From Alentia gelatinosa (lineage: Eukaryota; Annelida; Polychaeta; Phyllodocida; Polynoidae), in the NCBI GenBank assembly GCA_950022655.1, contig OX465579.1, forward strand, positions 133,084,118-133,148,117: a DNA stretch of 64,000 bases, given 5' to 3'. Position numbers and translations under genes: made by a program. The notes under the pieces are model-generated. The model searched no databases. It was not told where the DNA came from and saw only the letters and a list, made by a program, of their open reading frames with translations. Below are positions 22,205-36,494 of this stretch, piece after piece. The first letter of the stretch is position 1; each line of letters starts with the position of its first letter.

Positions 22205-25200
22205 TTGCTATGGCAGCGGGGGACGCGCACGGGACGCCGTCACTGACACCAGACGAGACTGAATTTCTTTGTTGAGCCCCGCAGAGAAAGGCAAGTCAGA
22301 CACTGGGCCGGGACACAGACCGACTTGGTTATTTCTAAATGAAGAGACCTTTGGACTCGTAGGAAAGTGTTCGCTGAGTGAATGGCTTTTGAAGACAGCG
22401 CAGCAAGTAAACTTCACTGCGGATATTAACAGAAAAATAGGACCCTCGACAGAGTCCAGGAAATAGAAATAAGGTGTTGATGTGTTGGCCGTACTGAATA
22501 ACTTGTCAACAAGGGAGGGATGGTAGTGAAGAATAGACAATAAAATTTGTAGCGAAGACAATGGATTTTTTCGTGAAAAAGAGAAGATCGTGATAACTAC
22601 TGTCCATGCCACCTGGGACGCGCAATCTGTACCACTTCCTGCATATCTTCTGTCTTTCCGGAAGTGTCTTTGGAAACCCTTCTGAGCTTGTAGTGATAAC
22701 CCTGCTACACCGGGGAAACAGGACCAGACTCCTGGGCAGGTGGAATTTCGAAAGGGTCACTAATAGTGGGGATTTTAAGATGTCAACGTGCATGACGCTA
22801 TCACTGTCAACATCTGTCACAATGCCTCTGTCACAGCTGGCGTGACTTGACATGGCTCTCTGGTCGTGACAGTTGGGCCCCAATGGGGCCGAGTCCTCAG
22901 TCCTATGTGTCTCTTAATCTAATTAGTCCCTTGATTAATTACCCAATGGGTCCGTATTGAAAGTGGAGAAGACTGTGGAGGACAAAGGCCCATCTGCCCG
23001 AAGCTTCAATGTCAACTGTTGTCATCTCGGTTCGATCAAATCCATTTTCCTGTTAATCTAAATTTAACACAATTTTTGTCATTTGTTTTACTTAGAAAGG
23101 TTATCAGGATCCACCCAAAGCGAAAACTTGAGGCTTTGTGAGTCACCACCATCTGTGTGAAACAAATGTGTGTCGAATTGTGTAAAATTGGTACTTAATG
23201 AGGAATACTGTGTAAGTTGTATTCGGCCTTTTCTACAGACGGATTTTTGTATGGTTTACAGTGCATATAGTCTAGGTAGTGTAAAGGCTCTTAAGCGTTG
23301 GTGGTTTTGAAGTACGGAAGTAGGGTATAGATTTTGGGAGGTGCTGAAGGTGTGCACCCTGACCCATGAGGTTACCTCGGACAGTAGGAATATCCAGGGC
23401 TCAGTCGGCGATAAACACCATCCAGGTGGATCCCCCATTAACGGGGCGTCACCCACGTGTATGGTCAGTACAAAGTAAGCAATGTTCACTATTATTACAC
23501 CAACCTACTTACTCTTCTGAAATATATTTTCTGTCGATGACGACGTACGTATACTCTTTTTTTTTTTTTTTTAACACTATCCTGGAAGAAGGAACGACTT
23601 GGGTTAGAGGGAGAACTCCGAAATATTGGTTCTTTCCTAAGACGTTGTAATATAGTTTTATATTCAGCCGATACAATATCAAAATATTTTTGAGTAAACT
23701 GTTTTGATGTGGTAGTCAATGGTTTAAGATCTCTCGTCTCCTAGATTTAAACAGTATGCACGTACAGGGGACATGTAGATATCAATGATGCATCTTTCTG
23801 TTACCCTGTCCGCGTACTGCCCTCTCCACTTCAATCCTTCCCTGTGAGGGCCAGATGGACACATCAAGGGCTACAACAATGCCTGGTCGGACAGTTTGGG
23901 ACAGCGCCACATTGGAAGATGGGATGGCCACAAACCGCATTAAAACCATGAATGAGGACGTCTGCATTGACAGAAGAAGGAGAGCACCTAACACACATCT
24001 CACTGACGTCACGTGTGTGCGCTTACTAAATATTACGCCAGGTGACGCTGGGAGCGGCTCTTTGAAGTGACGAGTGGCTCATTATTAATCATCATCATTA
24101 TCGGCACCGCATTGTTCTCTGTGCAGACGGGGTGGCAGGCTGTGTGACCGGAGTTAAAGCCCAACGCCATGTGGTCCTACACTGTGGACACCCGGGGGGG
24201 GCGGGAGGGGGGGGGGGAGGATCGTGTCCCCCTGTTTTGTAGGAGGGGTCGGGTTGTATCTGTGTTTGTCCTACTTGTTTTTAGCGGGCGGATAGTAACT
24301 GGGGTGATTTCAGGGTATAAACACCGCAGGGAGTAGCTCGGAGCAGTTCGGCAGTAACTCGCTCTCGGGGAGTTTGGTGGCTGGCGGGATGGGGCACCGG
24401 GAGGGTGGGTGGTGGCGCGCCGAAAGTGTGTTGAAACGAGAGCCAAGATCAAAGCACAGTCATCCTGGGAGAGGGAACACGGGGAGAGGGCGGGGTATAT
24501 ACACTCTCCAAGCGGACTGCTGGTCGTTATTGGTCCTTGTTACAAAGTGGTATGGATCATGATTGGAGAGTAACCTTAAACATATGCTTGTACCCGGCCG
24601 ACCCCAAGCTCTTGCTTGCTACAAGCCGGGAGACACATCCGACAGTATAGTTCGAGAAAAAATGTTGGAAGAATATACAAACTTTGAATTATTCATTATA
24701 TGATGGGAGCAGCTAACAGATGTACATTGTATATTGGGGTTATGAATTATGCCGATAAGTCTATATATCCTGGGGCTAATTCAGGAAGGGACCTATCTCA
24801 TTTAGCTAGAGGTTTTTACCAGACGAACAATTGCACTGGCGGTAAGCATCTCACCGTGTTGCTGTCAGAAGATTACACCCGGTAGTTAGATCTACCACAA
24901 TCCACAAAGACTGTTCTACAAACGAGAGACGGAAACCTGTACTCTCCCTCCACCCATTCGTCCCTGTGGATCCTCGCCTATCCGTCCGGACTCTACCCGC
25001 GCACCGGATTTGGCAACCTCGAGGAGCACTTGTGTTGTACCCGATGTACCGTCACAATGTCTGCCTTATACCAGTATTTTTTTTACTCTACGCGTTTTTA
25101 CTTTTTGTCTCCTATTCTATCCCTGTTTACTTTTCGTTATGATCGGTACTTTCATTGTTAATTGATTATAGTTTTCGCGGTCCACTTACCATAAGCTTCT

Positions 25201-27103
25201 GATTTTAGATTTGATTTAATACATTATTTAGAAACAATTGAATACCTTGTTATCATAAGAATACGGACCCATCCCATCACCGAGTAAGTCTTCCTTCTAC
25301 TATTGATTTAATGCGCATTCATAATGATAGGAGCTTCCAATAGAGCGAAAGGCAAATACAGGTCTAGTAGCAATACATTCCATCCTGTTAGTATTTTTTG
25401 TACAAACGAAGTTCTTTTAACCATTAATGAAATAGGCATTTTATGGTCAATCTGAGGTTACTGGAATAAATAGATGTCAGAGGAAATTGGAATATAACAA
25501 CCAAAGGACTATTTTTCGACACATGTTTTTAAGGGGCTTCATGGTTTGTCATTCAGTTTTCATTCATACTTTCTGTTGTTTTAGATTTCATGAATGGATT
25601 GCGGTGCGTCTACACAGCATGTGTTTTTGTCTACTTAAACTCCAAAGCTTAATTTGTTTTAAAATCTTGAGATCTCTTTAATCAATTTTTAATAGATAAT
25701 CCGAAATTCGGTATGGATAGTTATTATTCGTGTGGAAATCCCTAAAGTTTGATTCATTTATCACTTTTTGCTGCGCCATTTATACCTTTCCGCTGTGTAT
25801 ATATAAAGGCAGGCTTCGAGCATTCTAAAAGTAGGATAACACTCCATTAGGACTTGATGTGCTGAATGTGCGACCGATCTGCACTGCCACGTTAATATGG
25901 CGGGCGCCAATTAGACCCACACTAATGAAGTCTTTGTCTTCATCCCCGTTATTATCCCAGTTTACTAGCATGTTACGCCGCCGCTAGGATCCATTAGGGC
26001 GGCGTGTGCAACTCTAACTAGGAACATGTAGAATCACTCATAAATTGACAGATAGCAGGAATTACCTTGTTGATCATATTATCCCTGTCAGAAAAATCAT
26101 ACTTATGTAACCTAGCTATATGTAATGTTCCCGGTTACGATAAAAAAAAAACTGATGTTCGGAGATCATATCTTGGGTATCGCTATGTTTTTCCTTTGTG
26201 GTATAAATGAAAAGAGTTTAAAAACTTCTGATATGTTATTTTGTTAGATCTTGACACTAGATTGTAGGACCGATTCTCTGAGTTATCTTGTCCCATTTTG
26301 ACCACAGTAAGTCCCCAATTCAAACCACGTACCACAGACGTCATTTACTAACTCTCAGAAAGAGTTTTCCCCCATACTACAGTCTAAAAGCACAGCATAG
26401 CTTAATAGCACCAGTGGTAATAATAACGCCTTAATTACAAGTCTAGGGTCAGTGGGGGAGTGCGAGACATGCCAGCATTCTGCTGCCAACTTCGCAGGCT
26501 GTTAACAGCCGATCGGTGATCTCTCTTTATAGAGTCGCCGCCATCTCTGTGAGCAAGTTAAGTATGTTTTCCCTGGCGCGATAATAAGACAATGCAAGGA
26601 GCCTCAGCCCTGGGGGTTGGGAGGAGGAGGGAGTGGATACGTTTACCCTCTTCACTCACTGCCTGTTAACCATACCCAGCCATCCCACTCTTTTCCCCAA
26701 ACCATGCCGTTTCTCTTCCCCTCGTACGATGTTCGTCTTTTGGGTCCCTTTCAAGTCTTGCCGCGGGTGATGGGGCCCTATTAATTACCACGGGGACACC
26801 CATTTATCGCTCACTGGGGTCCGCGACGGCAACGCCACCTGGACCTGGGCCTCGTTCGCTGGTCCCCGGCGCACCTGTTGTCTCAGGCCTGCGTCCCGCC
26901 GGGCGACGGACTTCAAAGGCCCCGGCCGGCGCATCTCCCAAGGGGTCGGGCGCAGGTAAAGGTTCCCATGGGAACAGGTGTGGTGTGCGTACCTGAGCGG
27001 GCGTATCAGGGTGGGGCTGAGACTGCCCTATAATCTCTGTGGTGTGCACCTCTCTCCGCCCGCCCAGCACTCCATAGTGTACACCTAGAACGAGAGAGGG
27101 GGT

Positions 27104-27123
27104 GGGGGGGGGGGGGGGGGGGG
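27104..27123. repeat. Poly-G tract, 20 bases
   Basis: It lies at the edge of a GC-rich island (26800-27130) that includes CACCTG E-boxes and one TCF-like CTTCAAAGG at 26911. Confidence 0.9.
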
Positions 27124-29006
27124 CGGGGAGCTGAGTTGTGAAGGCTGCGATGTGATGGTATGATACGGTGGTGTAGCATTGTACACACAGAATCACCCCT
27201 GACCTCAATCCGCCCCCGACCCTAGCTCTACGACCCAAGGGACGAGCTCGACATAACCCGGATTCACTTACTTGACTCCTGGTTACGGGGAATTTGACAC
27301 TGACATTCCACTAAACCAGGTAGCTTTCAAATCCCTTTGGTAAAGGATTTGTATACGGAAAAGAAATTCATCCATCTCTTAAGTCTTTAAATGTATTTAT
27401 TTAGATCAGGGATCCATCCCAAGAAGCAGTACACGAAATTCCACTCGCACGACTACATAACACGCGTTTAATCCAGTGACCTGTAGATTATACTAATGAT
27501 AAAGGCGATTTGGTAATCTTAACTTGACCTTTACTCAAAACCAGTAAGTCTTCTAAGTGAATACCTTTCTATGAACCCTGGATCTGACAAAAAAGTATGT
27601 ATCTACTGGTCCCTTACCTACCATGTTTAACCTGCGTACCAGTGTTTGCTGGTTCCTTACCCCAGCATCACGATGGTGGCGCCGCCTGCATGTCACCGGT
27701 GGAACGACGCGGAGCTTTAATGTCGGACGTGTCCACGATGGTGGTCGTGGCCTGTCCGCTCCCTTTGTTACCTACTTAGTGCGGGAATAGTGTTGTTGAC
27801 ACCCTCACCAACGGTTCCTTATCCATCCCTTTAGGCACGTGTGAGAGGAGGGTGGGAGTTCTTGGACGTACGGGTGGGGCAGGGGGCGGATAAGCTGAAG
27901 GATTTTTTCCCTATCGCAATTCCCTATCGCTATTCGGAAAGTACCTCGGGTAATTTACCATGAGGAAATTACCCCCCCCCCCCTCCCCTATACCGGTACA
28001 CCTGATGACGTATGAAAAGTTTTTGTTGCAGTTGACTCCCTACCCCATCGAAAATTTGGACGAAATATTAGATGTGTGGTCACAGTCAGATAACTTAGTT
28101 ATATGTATATAGGTACTTAGGTATATGGTTTTTTTTTAATTATTATGTTTTCTGTTTATTAAATACATACACTTTAAACGTTTCTTAATGTGTTGTGACG
28201 CTAAAATGGGCCATACTTGCGGCACACGGGAATTTTATCGTCTGCAGAACCTCGTACTCGTTATAGGTAGACTGTACAAGCTTTCCTTACAAACCGCGTT
28301 CCTTTTACACGCAATATGATATTCTATAATCTGTCTCAAATCGACTTGAGGCGTCCCCAGTCCGCGCGGCTGGTTTCTGCCGGGAAGTACCCACATGTAC
28401 CTTGCTAATGATATAATGTAAGGGGGAGAGGGCAGAAATTGTTACAATTGCAAATGATTGGCGTTACCGAACATAAGGAGGAGGTAAACACAGAATAAGT
28501 GTTCACCTGCCCCTCATCGGGCATGGCGGGCAACCACATTGGGCTGAGGAGGCAGTCTTACCCACGCAGACCCCATTGATAAGCAGGCAATTGGCACCGT
28601 CTTTAATTTGAGACTCGTATTTAATGGTAATGGGCTTCCTTTGACGGCATGTACCGTCTTTTGTAAAAACCGACACTTTATAGAAAGGAGACTTTTTTGG
28701 TGTAAATGTGTTGTACCCAGTTCGGCTTGGTGTCTATGAACATTGCACATCGGCCATGTTTATCATGGAGACCTCAATTTAGCATCATCCCAAATAGATT
28801 AAATATTTTTTACATTATGTCTGTCATCCTTACTAACTTGCTCCTGTAGATCCTTATAGAAGAATGTCATGAAATAATGTAAGTCTTCAATGGATTATAA
28901 ACAGGTAAAAATAACTTCAATAACTTCATTTAATGTCAATTATAGAAATGCAATGAGATATTTTCGTGACTTTATTAACCTATTGTCTTTGTCGTTGATC
29001 TTGCAG

Positions 29007-29147
29007 AGTTTACCCACAGAACACGTCAAATCGGATTAATCCTTACCATGTCTCATACGCGCCGGTCTCCGCCCAGGACAGCGAGCTGCAGAGTCTGTCA
29101 AGCGACGCTCTTACGGACGACACCATGTCTCTTACAGACAGCAGTGT
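29007..29147 (+). CDS. Axin: Axin, coding exon 2: linker with conserved Leu-Thr-Asp-Ser-Ser motif
   Basis: The exon continues Axin at residues 326-373. The first base completes Gly326 and the last two bases begin Val373, so both ends are phase 2. The segment Asn-Pro-Tyr-His-Val (residues 337-341) matches Asn-Pro-Tyr-Tyr-Val in vertebrate Axin1, and Leu-Gln-Ser-Leu-Ser-Ser-Asp-Ala followed by Leu-Thr-Asp-Ser-Ser-Val matches the conserved acidic, serine-rich stretch C-terminal to the RGS domain. The acceptor TTGCAG and donor GTAAGT are strong. The exon boundaries correspond to those of vertebrate AXIN1, which supports both the assignment and the phase. Confidence 0.95.
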
Positions 29148-32100
29148 GTAAGTACAGACACCACTTAATTTACGACTCACCTGATACGCACACGTACACT
29201 CTTTGTATCCAAAGCGTGATGAACATCATTTAACATCCTGCGAGTAGTTAACCTGAATTTAACGGTGGAACAGTTTTTTTTTAAATATTAAAAACAATAA
29301 TTAAACGGTAAAAAAAACTTTTCTATTGCCATTAATTAGCCTTAGGCATTCTGAAGGATGGTTTGCTCGGAAACGTTAAGCATTGTACATGTATGTGTGT
29401 GAAAAGAAAAAGAAGGTGGGGATTTAGTGTGACCTTATGAGGAGCATAACATGACGAGAATAAATCATTAGAGATGTTTCCTACTGCAGATGTGCACCGC
29501 TTTATCTGCTCATGTCTTTAGGGAACCATAAATCGGTTGACCCGCGGATTGCATGGATTATGTAGATTATACTTCATTCACATCGACCATTTTGTATGTT
29601 ACTAGGCTTTGCCAGATTTCTGAATATACGCATGAGTACTTCTTTCATAAGTACTCATCCTCAGTACAGGCACAGGCGAATATTTAATTGTAAATCGGGA
29701 GACTCGAACTGCGGAACGTACCGGATGTGACGTCATGGCCGATGGCAATAGATTCCCTGGAGGGCGGCAGGTGGCGTCACAGTCGGCTGATCACAGAGGA
29801 CGAGATGAAATACGCTTTAGCGGAGAGGACAAAAATTACCACTTTTTGGGGTATCTTGTCTTCTAGATATGTCTTCTTATTTTCGTGTTCAGAAATAGAA
29901 TTTCATAACGACAGAAAATGGCAAGAAATTTCACTGGGGGAAGAATTAAATGAAGTAGGTTGATGTGTTCTTGGGTGCTTGTTTACTCTGGCGGAGGAGA
30001 TGGGGTGGTAAATTAGCGAAAGGTTGAGGGTAAATTAATTTTGGCGGCCATGTGGGATCCAGGTGAAGGATCAAAGGAGGGATATTGGGCTGATCCGTAA
30101 CACATTGCTGTCGTTATAGAATTAATCCTGTCTCTATTACTCGAGGACACATTCATACACCAAGCGCCTGTGCCCCCATTCACCTTTTACGCTGTTACTT
30201 AGTAGACTTACACACAATTATAGCCCCCCACCTACCCGAGTCCACCTCCCTAAGTCAGTATTGGGGTCAGGCCTAGCTGTTTCTTCAAATTCAAAGGGGG
30301 ACGCGGAAAGTAAGTGTGTATCTAATGACAGAGCGTTTGACACAAACAGGTAATTTGTAGTGCGGGTCATATGTGCGGATTTCGCATTGGCTTTAAGCAG
30401 AAGCGGACAGTTATTCTGACCGGTGCTGTCCTCCCTCATGTATCTCTATATCGCCCGACAGAAAAACAGCCGAAGATAAAAAGAAATAGGGACACTGCAG
30501 TCATACATAAATGAGAAAAGTACGGCCAACTTTAACTTATATAATAGTCGACAGTAGAGGATCGGACATAGTTCCTGATGATTTGATACACTAATTGGTT
30601 GTAATAGTTTTTCGTTCTCCTATATTACCTTCAGTTGTTTGCTGTATAAAAAAAGACTTATGTTTACAGATGTAACATTTATTGTTTTTTAATGTTTAAG
30701 AAGCCTAGGTATCATGATCATACAATTTTATGGGAAATAACTTAAGTTTTGAATACATATATCATATAAAATCGGTGCCTATTTAGAAATTCTTTGGAAC
30801 AAAATATCTCAAATTGTGGTGGGGGGGGGGGGGGGCTATGGGATAAGAAAAGTTAATTGAGTTTTCTAATCTAGAGTCTAGAATATAAAGCCTGGCGAAC
30901 TTGAGACCTGTTATAATTTTCTAGAATTTCGTCGGCAAATTGTGTCCAGTGTCTGGGTGCCGCGTTCCGGACATGTGCCGGCCCCGTGAGATCAAAGCAC
31001 ACACCCGCCAAGATCCCGCCCGTCGACCTGAAGGTCATTGACTGGGGATCAAAGACTTTCCTGTTTGGGTCGACCCCGAGTCAATATTGAAACACGAAAT
31101 ATCTGGTGCGATAGCGCGCGAGGGGAAACGGAAAAAGGCAATGGGAACAGAGGGTCAGAGATGTAAAAACCGAGGTCGAATCAATGGCTGATAGAGTTAG
31201 GGAAAGGGGAAGGAGACAGATGGTATGGTTCGTGGCAACCCATGTGTGCTTGTTGTTTCAGCAATTAGGGAAAATATCACTAGAGTAGGTTGTCCGTGGT
31301 TGTTGACATTTTGGCTTTGTTGTCGCTGGGGCATTGTAGTCATAATCATACATCAGTGAGGGTTACGTGCGTATGTGTTGGATGGAGGTCGCTGGGAGGA
31401 GGTAATAAATTACACCATATTATATTACTCGTATCCGGAAGAGGGCTTTGTTCCTCAGGTAAAGCATAGCGATCAAACGAACAATGATAGCTTCATATTG
31501 CCAAATTTATTGTTGCCAATACCATTAGCTCAGTTTTTCATTTATTTCACATTAACTTTCATAATAATCGACATCAAGGTTTTCCCGCGTTCCCGCGTTA
31601 AGTCTTCGAATTAGACCCCCCAAAAAGGGCTCCTGCAATTAATCAACTAATTCGCTCGGTGGGGAAAACATATAATCCTTAAATGTACATGTGTACGCAA
31701 TAAACATCAATGTTAATTGAGAATGGAGAATAAAATGGAGATAGGGGGTCGATAGAGGAGGGTGGCTAATGGATGATTGATCAATATCATGATGTACACA
31801 TGAATGCCATGTGACATACATGTTTGTTTATACGTGACCCCCTGCTGTCTGTCCTGATGACCTCAACTCAACAGACGAAGGGAACAAAAGTCCAAAAGGA
31901 AGATTAGACCTATGTCCGAGCAAGGGGTGTGGCATAAGGAGGGTGAGGGTGTACAGGGGGTGGGTGAGTGACCTTTGAAGTCACCCGCCCGCCTAGGTGA
32001 GAACATTGAGTAAGTGACGATTATGAAACAACTACCTGTGTATGACGGGGAGTGTCTGCCCACCCTCCCCACCCCCTTCCTCCCCCTCCTGTGTCTGTGA

Positions 32101-35100
32101 GTGTGTGTGTGCACGCTTGCAGGCTCCTCTCTGCTCTTGTGATTATTATAGCATGCCTCTCCGCACGGACCACCTGGACACTTCAAAGCGTCCCGCCAGG
32201 TGGCAGTCCCGCCGCCACACCTGGTCACCGGTAACCAGCGGGGTAACCAGCGCGGACCGGAGGTTGCATCTTTTGAAAAATTGAAGCAGCCAATGAAGGC
32301 AGAGTTATGTTGGTGGGTGTTGGAACTGGGCAGCTGGGTTGGGCTTATGGTAAAGGGAGGGAGGTGGAGTAATCAAAGATTAGGTTATAGTAATTGCATT
32401 GTAACGGTGGGTTTTCTAGATTAGTAGACAGATCCAGCTGCTTGCTGATGAATTAATTAGTTCAGCAATTACAGCACCTCCTGGTGAATCCATCATAATA
32501 AGTCCGAAACACCGTTAATTCACACGCGTAAATCCGCTTGAACTTCCACTGTCACTATAATACAGTGAATCTGAAATCTGAGGCACGTAGATAATATCTC
32601 ATCGTGCACCAGGATGGCTTACTGCATCGCTTTTATTTAGGACCAGATGAATTTGAAAGAAGACAGTAAAGTAACCGTTCCTAATGTGACATTTTCCCAA
32701 AATACTTATAGTGGTAGGTATGTACATAGGCGTGATAACTGAGATAATGTAACTGGTATCACTCAGTTAACAGAAACTGAAAATATGTTGAATAGAATGC
32801 TCATTCAAAGTTTTTAAGTTCTGTTTACTATCGAAAATAAATGCAACACCGCATACATTATACACAAATAATTAAAATTATGTTTTGCTCGGGTGAAAGA
32901 ATAGCTACTGCTCCCATGTGTCGCTTTGCCTCTTCATTCTTATCATCTAGTAATCTAGTGGGTTGATAGAAGGCCGGGCGGAGATCATAGAGTGGTTGCT
33001 GAAACGTAATCACAGGGGTGTGACCAAGGGGCCCACCTCGTCCTCAAAGGTCGTCTCCATAGTCAGTGGTCAGTCCTGCTGCCCCTGGCCAGACACTCGT
33101 GGGGCTCTCAGTGGGCCATACCGACACGCATACATTACAATTTTCCTAATTGCCAGACAATTTGTAAAAACCCGTCCTTTCGACAGGCTATACTGTTTAA
33201 GTCAATGCAAGACATTGTCAGCTATTCTAGGACAGTGGTTAAATTTATTTACGATTAAGACAGCATGAAATTTGTGTGGCCTGCACTTACTGTGGCCCGA
33301 CTTCCCATAGAAAGGAAGGTTAATGTCATATAGAGGTGACCCTAGAGGTCATGCATGAGGCGAAAGTAGTGGGGCGGGGGCGTTCTAAAGAGTAGCCTTG
33401 AATGTCCTATAACTAGTGTATCCATGGCAACACGTTCGTGGTTGGACTATGACATTGGATAGAGACGATTTGTGGCCGTGTCAGCTGCTGGGTCCGGCTA
33501 ACTTTGAGTGGGATGCCGGGGGACATCTGACGGCCAGGTCCCAAGTAGACGGGATGGGAGGGTGAAAGGGGAGGCCACAGTAGACACCCCTACACAAGGA
33601 TGGGTTGGAAAGCAAATAAAACCCTGTACAGCGAACCCCGCTGCCTGGCTAGCCGGTTGGCTGGTTGGTTGGTCGTTCGGTTGGGGTGCCCAGCCCTGGC
33701 TAAATAGAGGTGGGTGGAGGGGAAAAGAGGGGGGGGGGGGGGCTATGGAGGGTAGGGTTACTTATAACGCGGGGCACGGGGGGTGATCACACACACACCA
33801 CAGGGCCCTTTGACGGAGCCGAGGGGTTCGGCCAGTGAAAGGGCCCCGGGTGAGAGACAAAAGGGCATTATTGTGTGCAGACAGGGCCTATCTACCTCTT
33901 CTGATCGATTGATCTTTCCTCAGATCTGGGGCTAACAAAGGGGTCGACTCTAGTGACGGCAGTCGGCGACTCGTCGGAGAGTCCCGTCTGTCTAGGATGG
34001 TGCTGGTGCGGGTGGGGGGATAACCATGGCCCTGCTCCTGTACTCCTTTGCACTTTCTATCCTCTATTGCACCATTTCCAGCTGGTGTTTTGGACGGAAC
34101 CGTGTCCAACCGATGCGTTGATTATTATACCTAACTGTGACAGCTATTGTCTATCACAGACTAACCCTTCTCTCACCCCTGGCGAAACTCATCTCCAGTC
34201 TTTGATTGTGGTGAGATAAAGGTGAGATATATAGGGCATTCCGAGATCTATTTACTGCCCTACCGACTTAACACACTTCATACAGTGACCGCACACTCTT
34301 ACCCCTCAGACACAGTAAATTAAAGGCCCTAAAGCGGCGGGCACAATTACTTGGCCCTTTGATGTGGCGTTGCCCGTGTTAGGTCTTGTTGCCCAACACA
34401 GGGCATTATTTAAGGGCCCTGTAAACACTAGAGGGAGTAAGATTCTGGTTGGGATTTGTCTCGCTGACGGAAGAAAGTCATAATGTCCCCAGAAGGCCGT
34501 CATAGAAATAGCAGACGCCGCTCGAAACCGTCTGCGGAGGCCACCATCCAGCACCGGCATGGCCCGGATCAGAATTCTGTCCAATTGGTGATTGAATAGA
34601 AATTATTTTGTAAATATTTCCGAAATGTTCTTAAAAATGATACTTGTCGACGCCTTGTCAATGTGTCAACGGTAACACATAGGAGGTGGACGTCAGAAGA
34701 TATATCCCTTAAGTCGTGATGTCCTGCTGACGTCACAGCGTTCCGCTGACACGCCGAGGTCGCGGCGGAGACGCTCACGCAGCACTGAACGCCATCTGTT
34801 TTGGATCTCGAACCCTCAGAAGCGGCCGGGCCTGCCGCCCCAACCTAAACAGCCCGGGGGGCCGGCACGGAAAGACAAGGGGCACCAAAGGCGCAAAGAC
34901 CAGCGGTGCAGTAGGGAGGAGGGGGGCACAAAAAAAGTCCGTTGAAAATCGAGTGAACTTCAAAAGCGACTGTCGGCACTGGACTATGCTAGAGTTGGCG
35001 GTGAGGTGGGGCGAGGAAGAAGAAGGGTTGGGGTAGGGATTTGTGTGGGGTATCAGGAAGAGGGGTGGCGATCGGGGGGACACTTGTAAGTCAGGCCCTG

Positions 35101-35554
35101 ACTAGGGGCCCTGATGACAGGGGAGGGTGGCGGCACATCACTCGTGCCTGTCACACGGGGTTGTCATAGAAACACACTCAGGTCAGGTAAATACAATATT
35201 GTCTTGTTTTTTAAAGAGGAGGGGGAGGTAAGCGGTCGCTGTGACCGGGAGGGGAGGGGGGTTGGGTCGGGGGTGGCTGAGTTTACACCTGCTGGGGTGG
35301 CCACCAGGCGGCGTGCACTTTGATCTCGCGCTGTCACCGGGCGAGCACCTTGGTTGAATCCGGACCTACTCAGATAACCAGCGCATTCCGCCGCCAGGCC
35401 TGTTGGGAAACTTTATGCAAATGATGGCAGCTTTTGATCGTGAACTTGAGTGTATATATAGGTATAGTCCACTCTTAAACTGAGTACGGTCTATCCAGCT
35501 AGGAGTGTGGTTTTACTGAAGAGATGTGTCTGTGCCTGTGTTTGTGTGAAGGGA

Positions 35555-35572
35555 GGGGGGGGGGGGGGGGGG
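35555..35572. repeat. Poly-G tract, 18 bases
   Basis: It is followed within 50 bases by a TCF-like CTTTGATG (35616-35623) and preceded by an octamer ATGCAAAT at 35415-35422. Confidence 0.9.
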
Positions 35573-36494
35573 TGGTCGATGCCCTGGGACGTCAGTCTGT
35601 GGGGGGTAAAGAGGTCTTTGATGTGGGGCGCGGCGAGGGTGTTATGGGGCGGCGGCTGTTTCAGGGCTTATTGGGACATGTAATAGGACGATCTGCAGGC
35701 GCAAAATGGCTAACAAGACGACATTATAAGATGGCCGAACGTGGTAGCTGGAAGTAGTGAGTGATGACGACTGGCTGGAGGAGATGACATGATATCATGT
35801 ACTTACCACCAAATTACTTGGCGGGGTGATGGTGGGGGGTTATTGTCAATATGATCCATACAACACAGAGGTGAGTGTCCGATCATAGTTAGTGTAGAAA
35901 ACGCCATACTTCAGTTCAACCTCCTCTACATAGACGCCCATCCCGTCTCGGGTCCTTCGTCGATGCTCATCTGCCCATTACAGGCATGCCCTCTCACCCC
36001 TTACAACCATTCAACCCCGGTCTGTGGAACATTGGCACATGAGGGGACGCCCCGACCCACCCCTGCTGAGTGACAACCCTCAGACGGGCGGGCAGGCCAC
36101 CAGACAGCGCGCTAACTTTGTCTTCCTCCCGTCCCGGGCTGCTGCCCCGCGACTCAAAGAGGGAGCTACTACAACACGCCCAGACGTCGACCACGTTCGG
36201 TCTCCAGGAGCAAGCTAGAGAGATACAAAGGAGGAGCACAGGATGTGAGGTCACCGTGCCAAAGTAGGGGGTAGAATGGTTGCCCGCATTGGTCGATCTT
36301 AGCTGCGTCGGTCCTGCTCCCCATCCTCTACCAGTCTCAGCATCACCGTCATCATATGATGTGACGCCAGGGCGCCGGACAGGGAGGCATCATGTTGTCG
36401 TCAGGGTTCAGTGGTTCCCCTCGACTCAGAAGACACACTGGGCGGTGACCATCCACACTCACACACCACTCGTCCAGATCCTGAAGAGACACCT

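Larger units (their letters stand above)
9956..29006 (+). other. Axin intron 2, about 19 kb
   Basis: The donor GTAAGT is at 9956 and the acceptor TTGCAG ends at 29006. Phase 2 on both sides joins a glycine codon. The sequence alternates between AT-rich DNA and GC-rich islands (about 10680-11230, 16750-16980, 22080-22260, 24120-24500, 26800-27130). About two dozen TCF-like CTTTGAW sites are scattered in it, with full CREs near 20952 and 24004, octamers at 10151, 16244 and 20613, a CTCF-like site at 22130 and several poly-G tracts. I find no coding exon that I can support here. Confidence 0.85.

Noticed and set aside
22606..22845. 79-codon + strand frame after the internal CpG block
   Set aside because: No acceptor, donor or recognisable domain; phase does not fit Axin.
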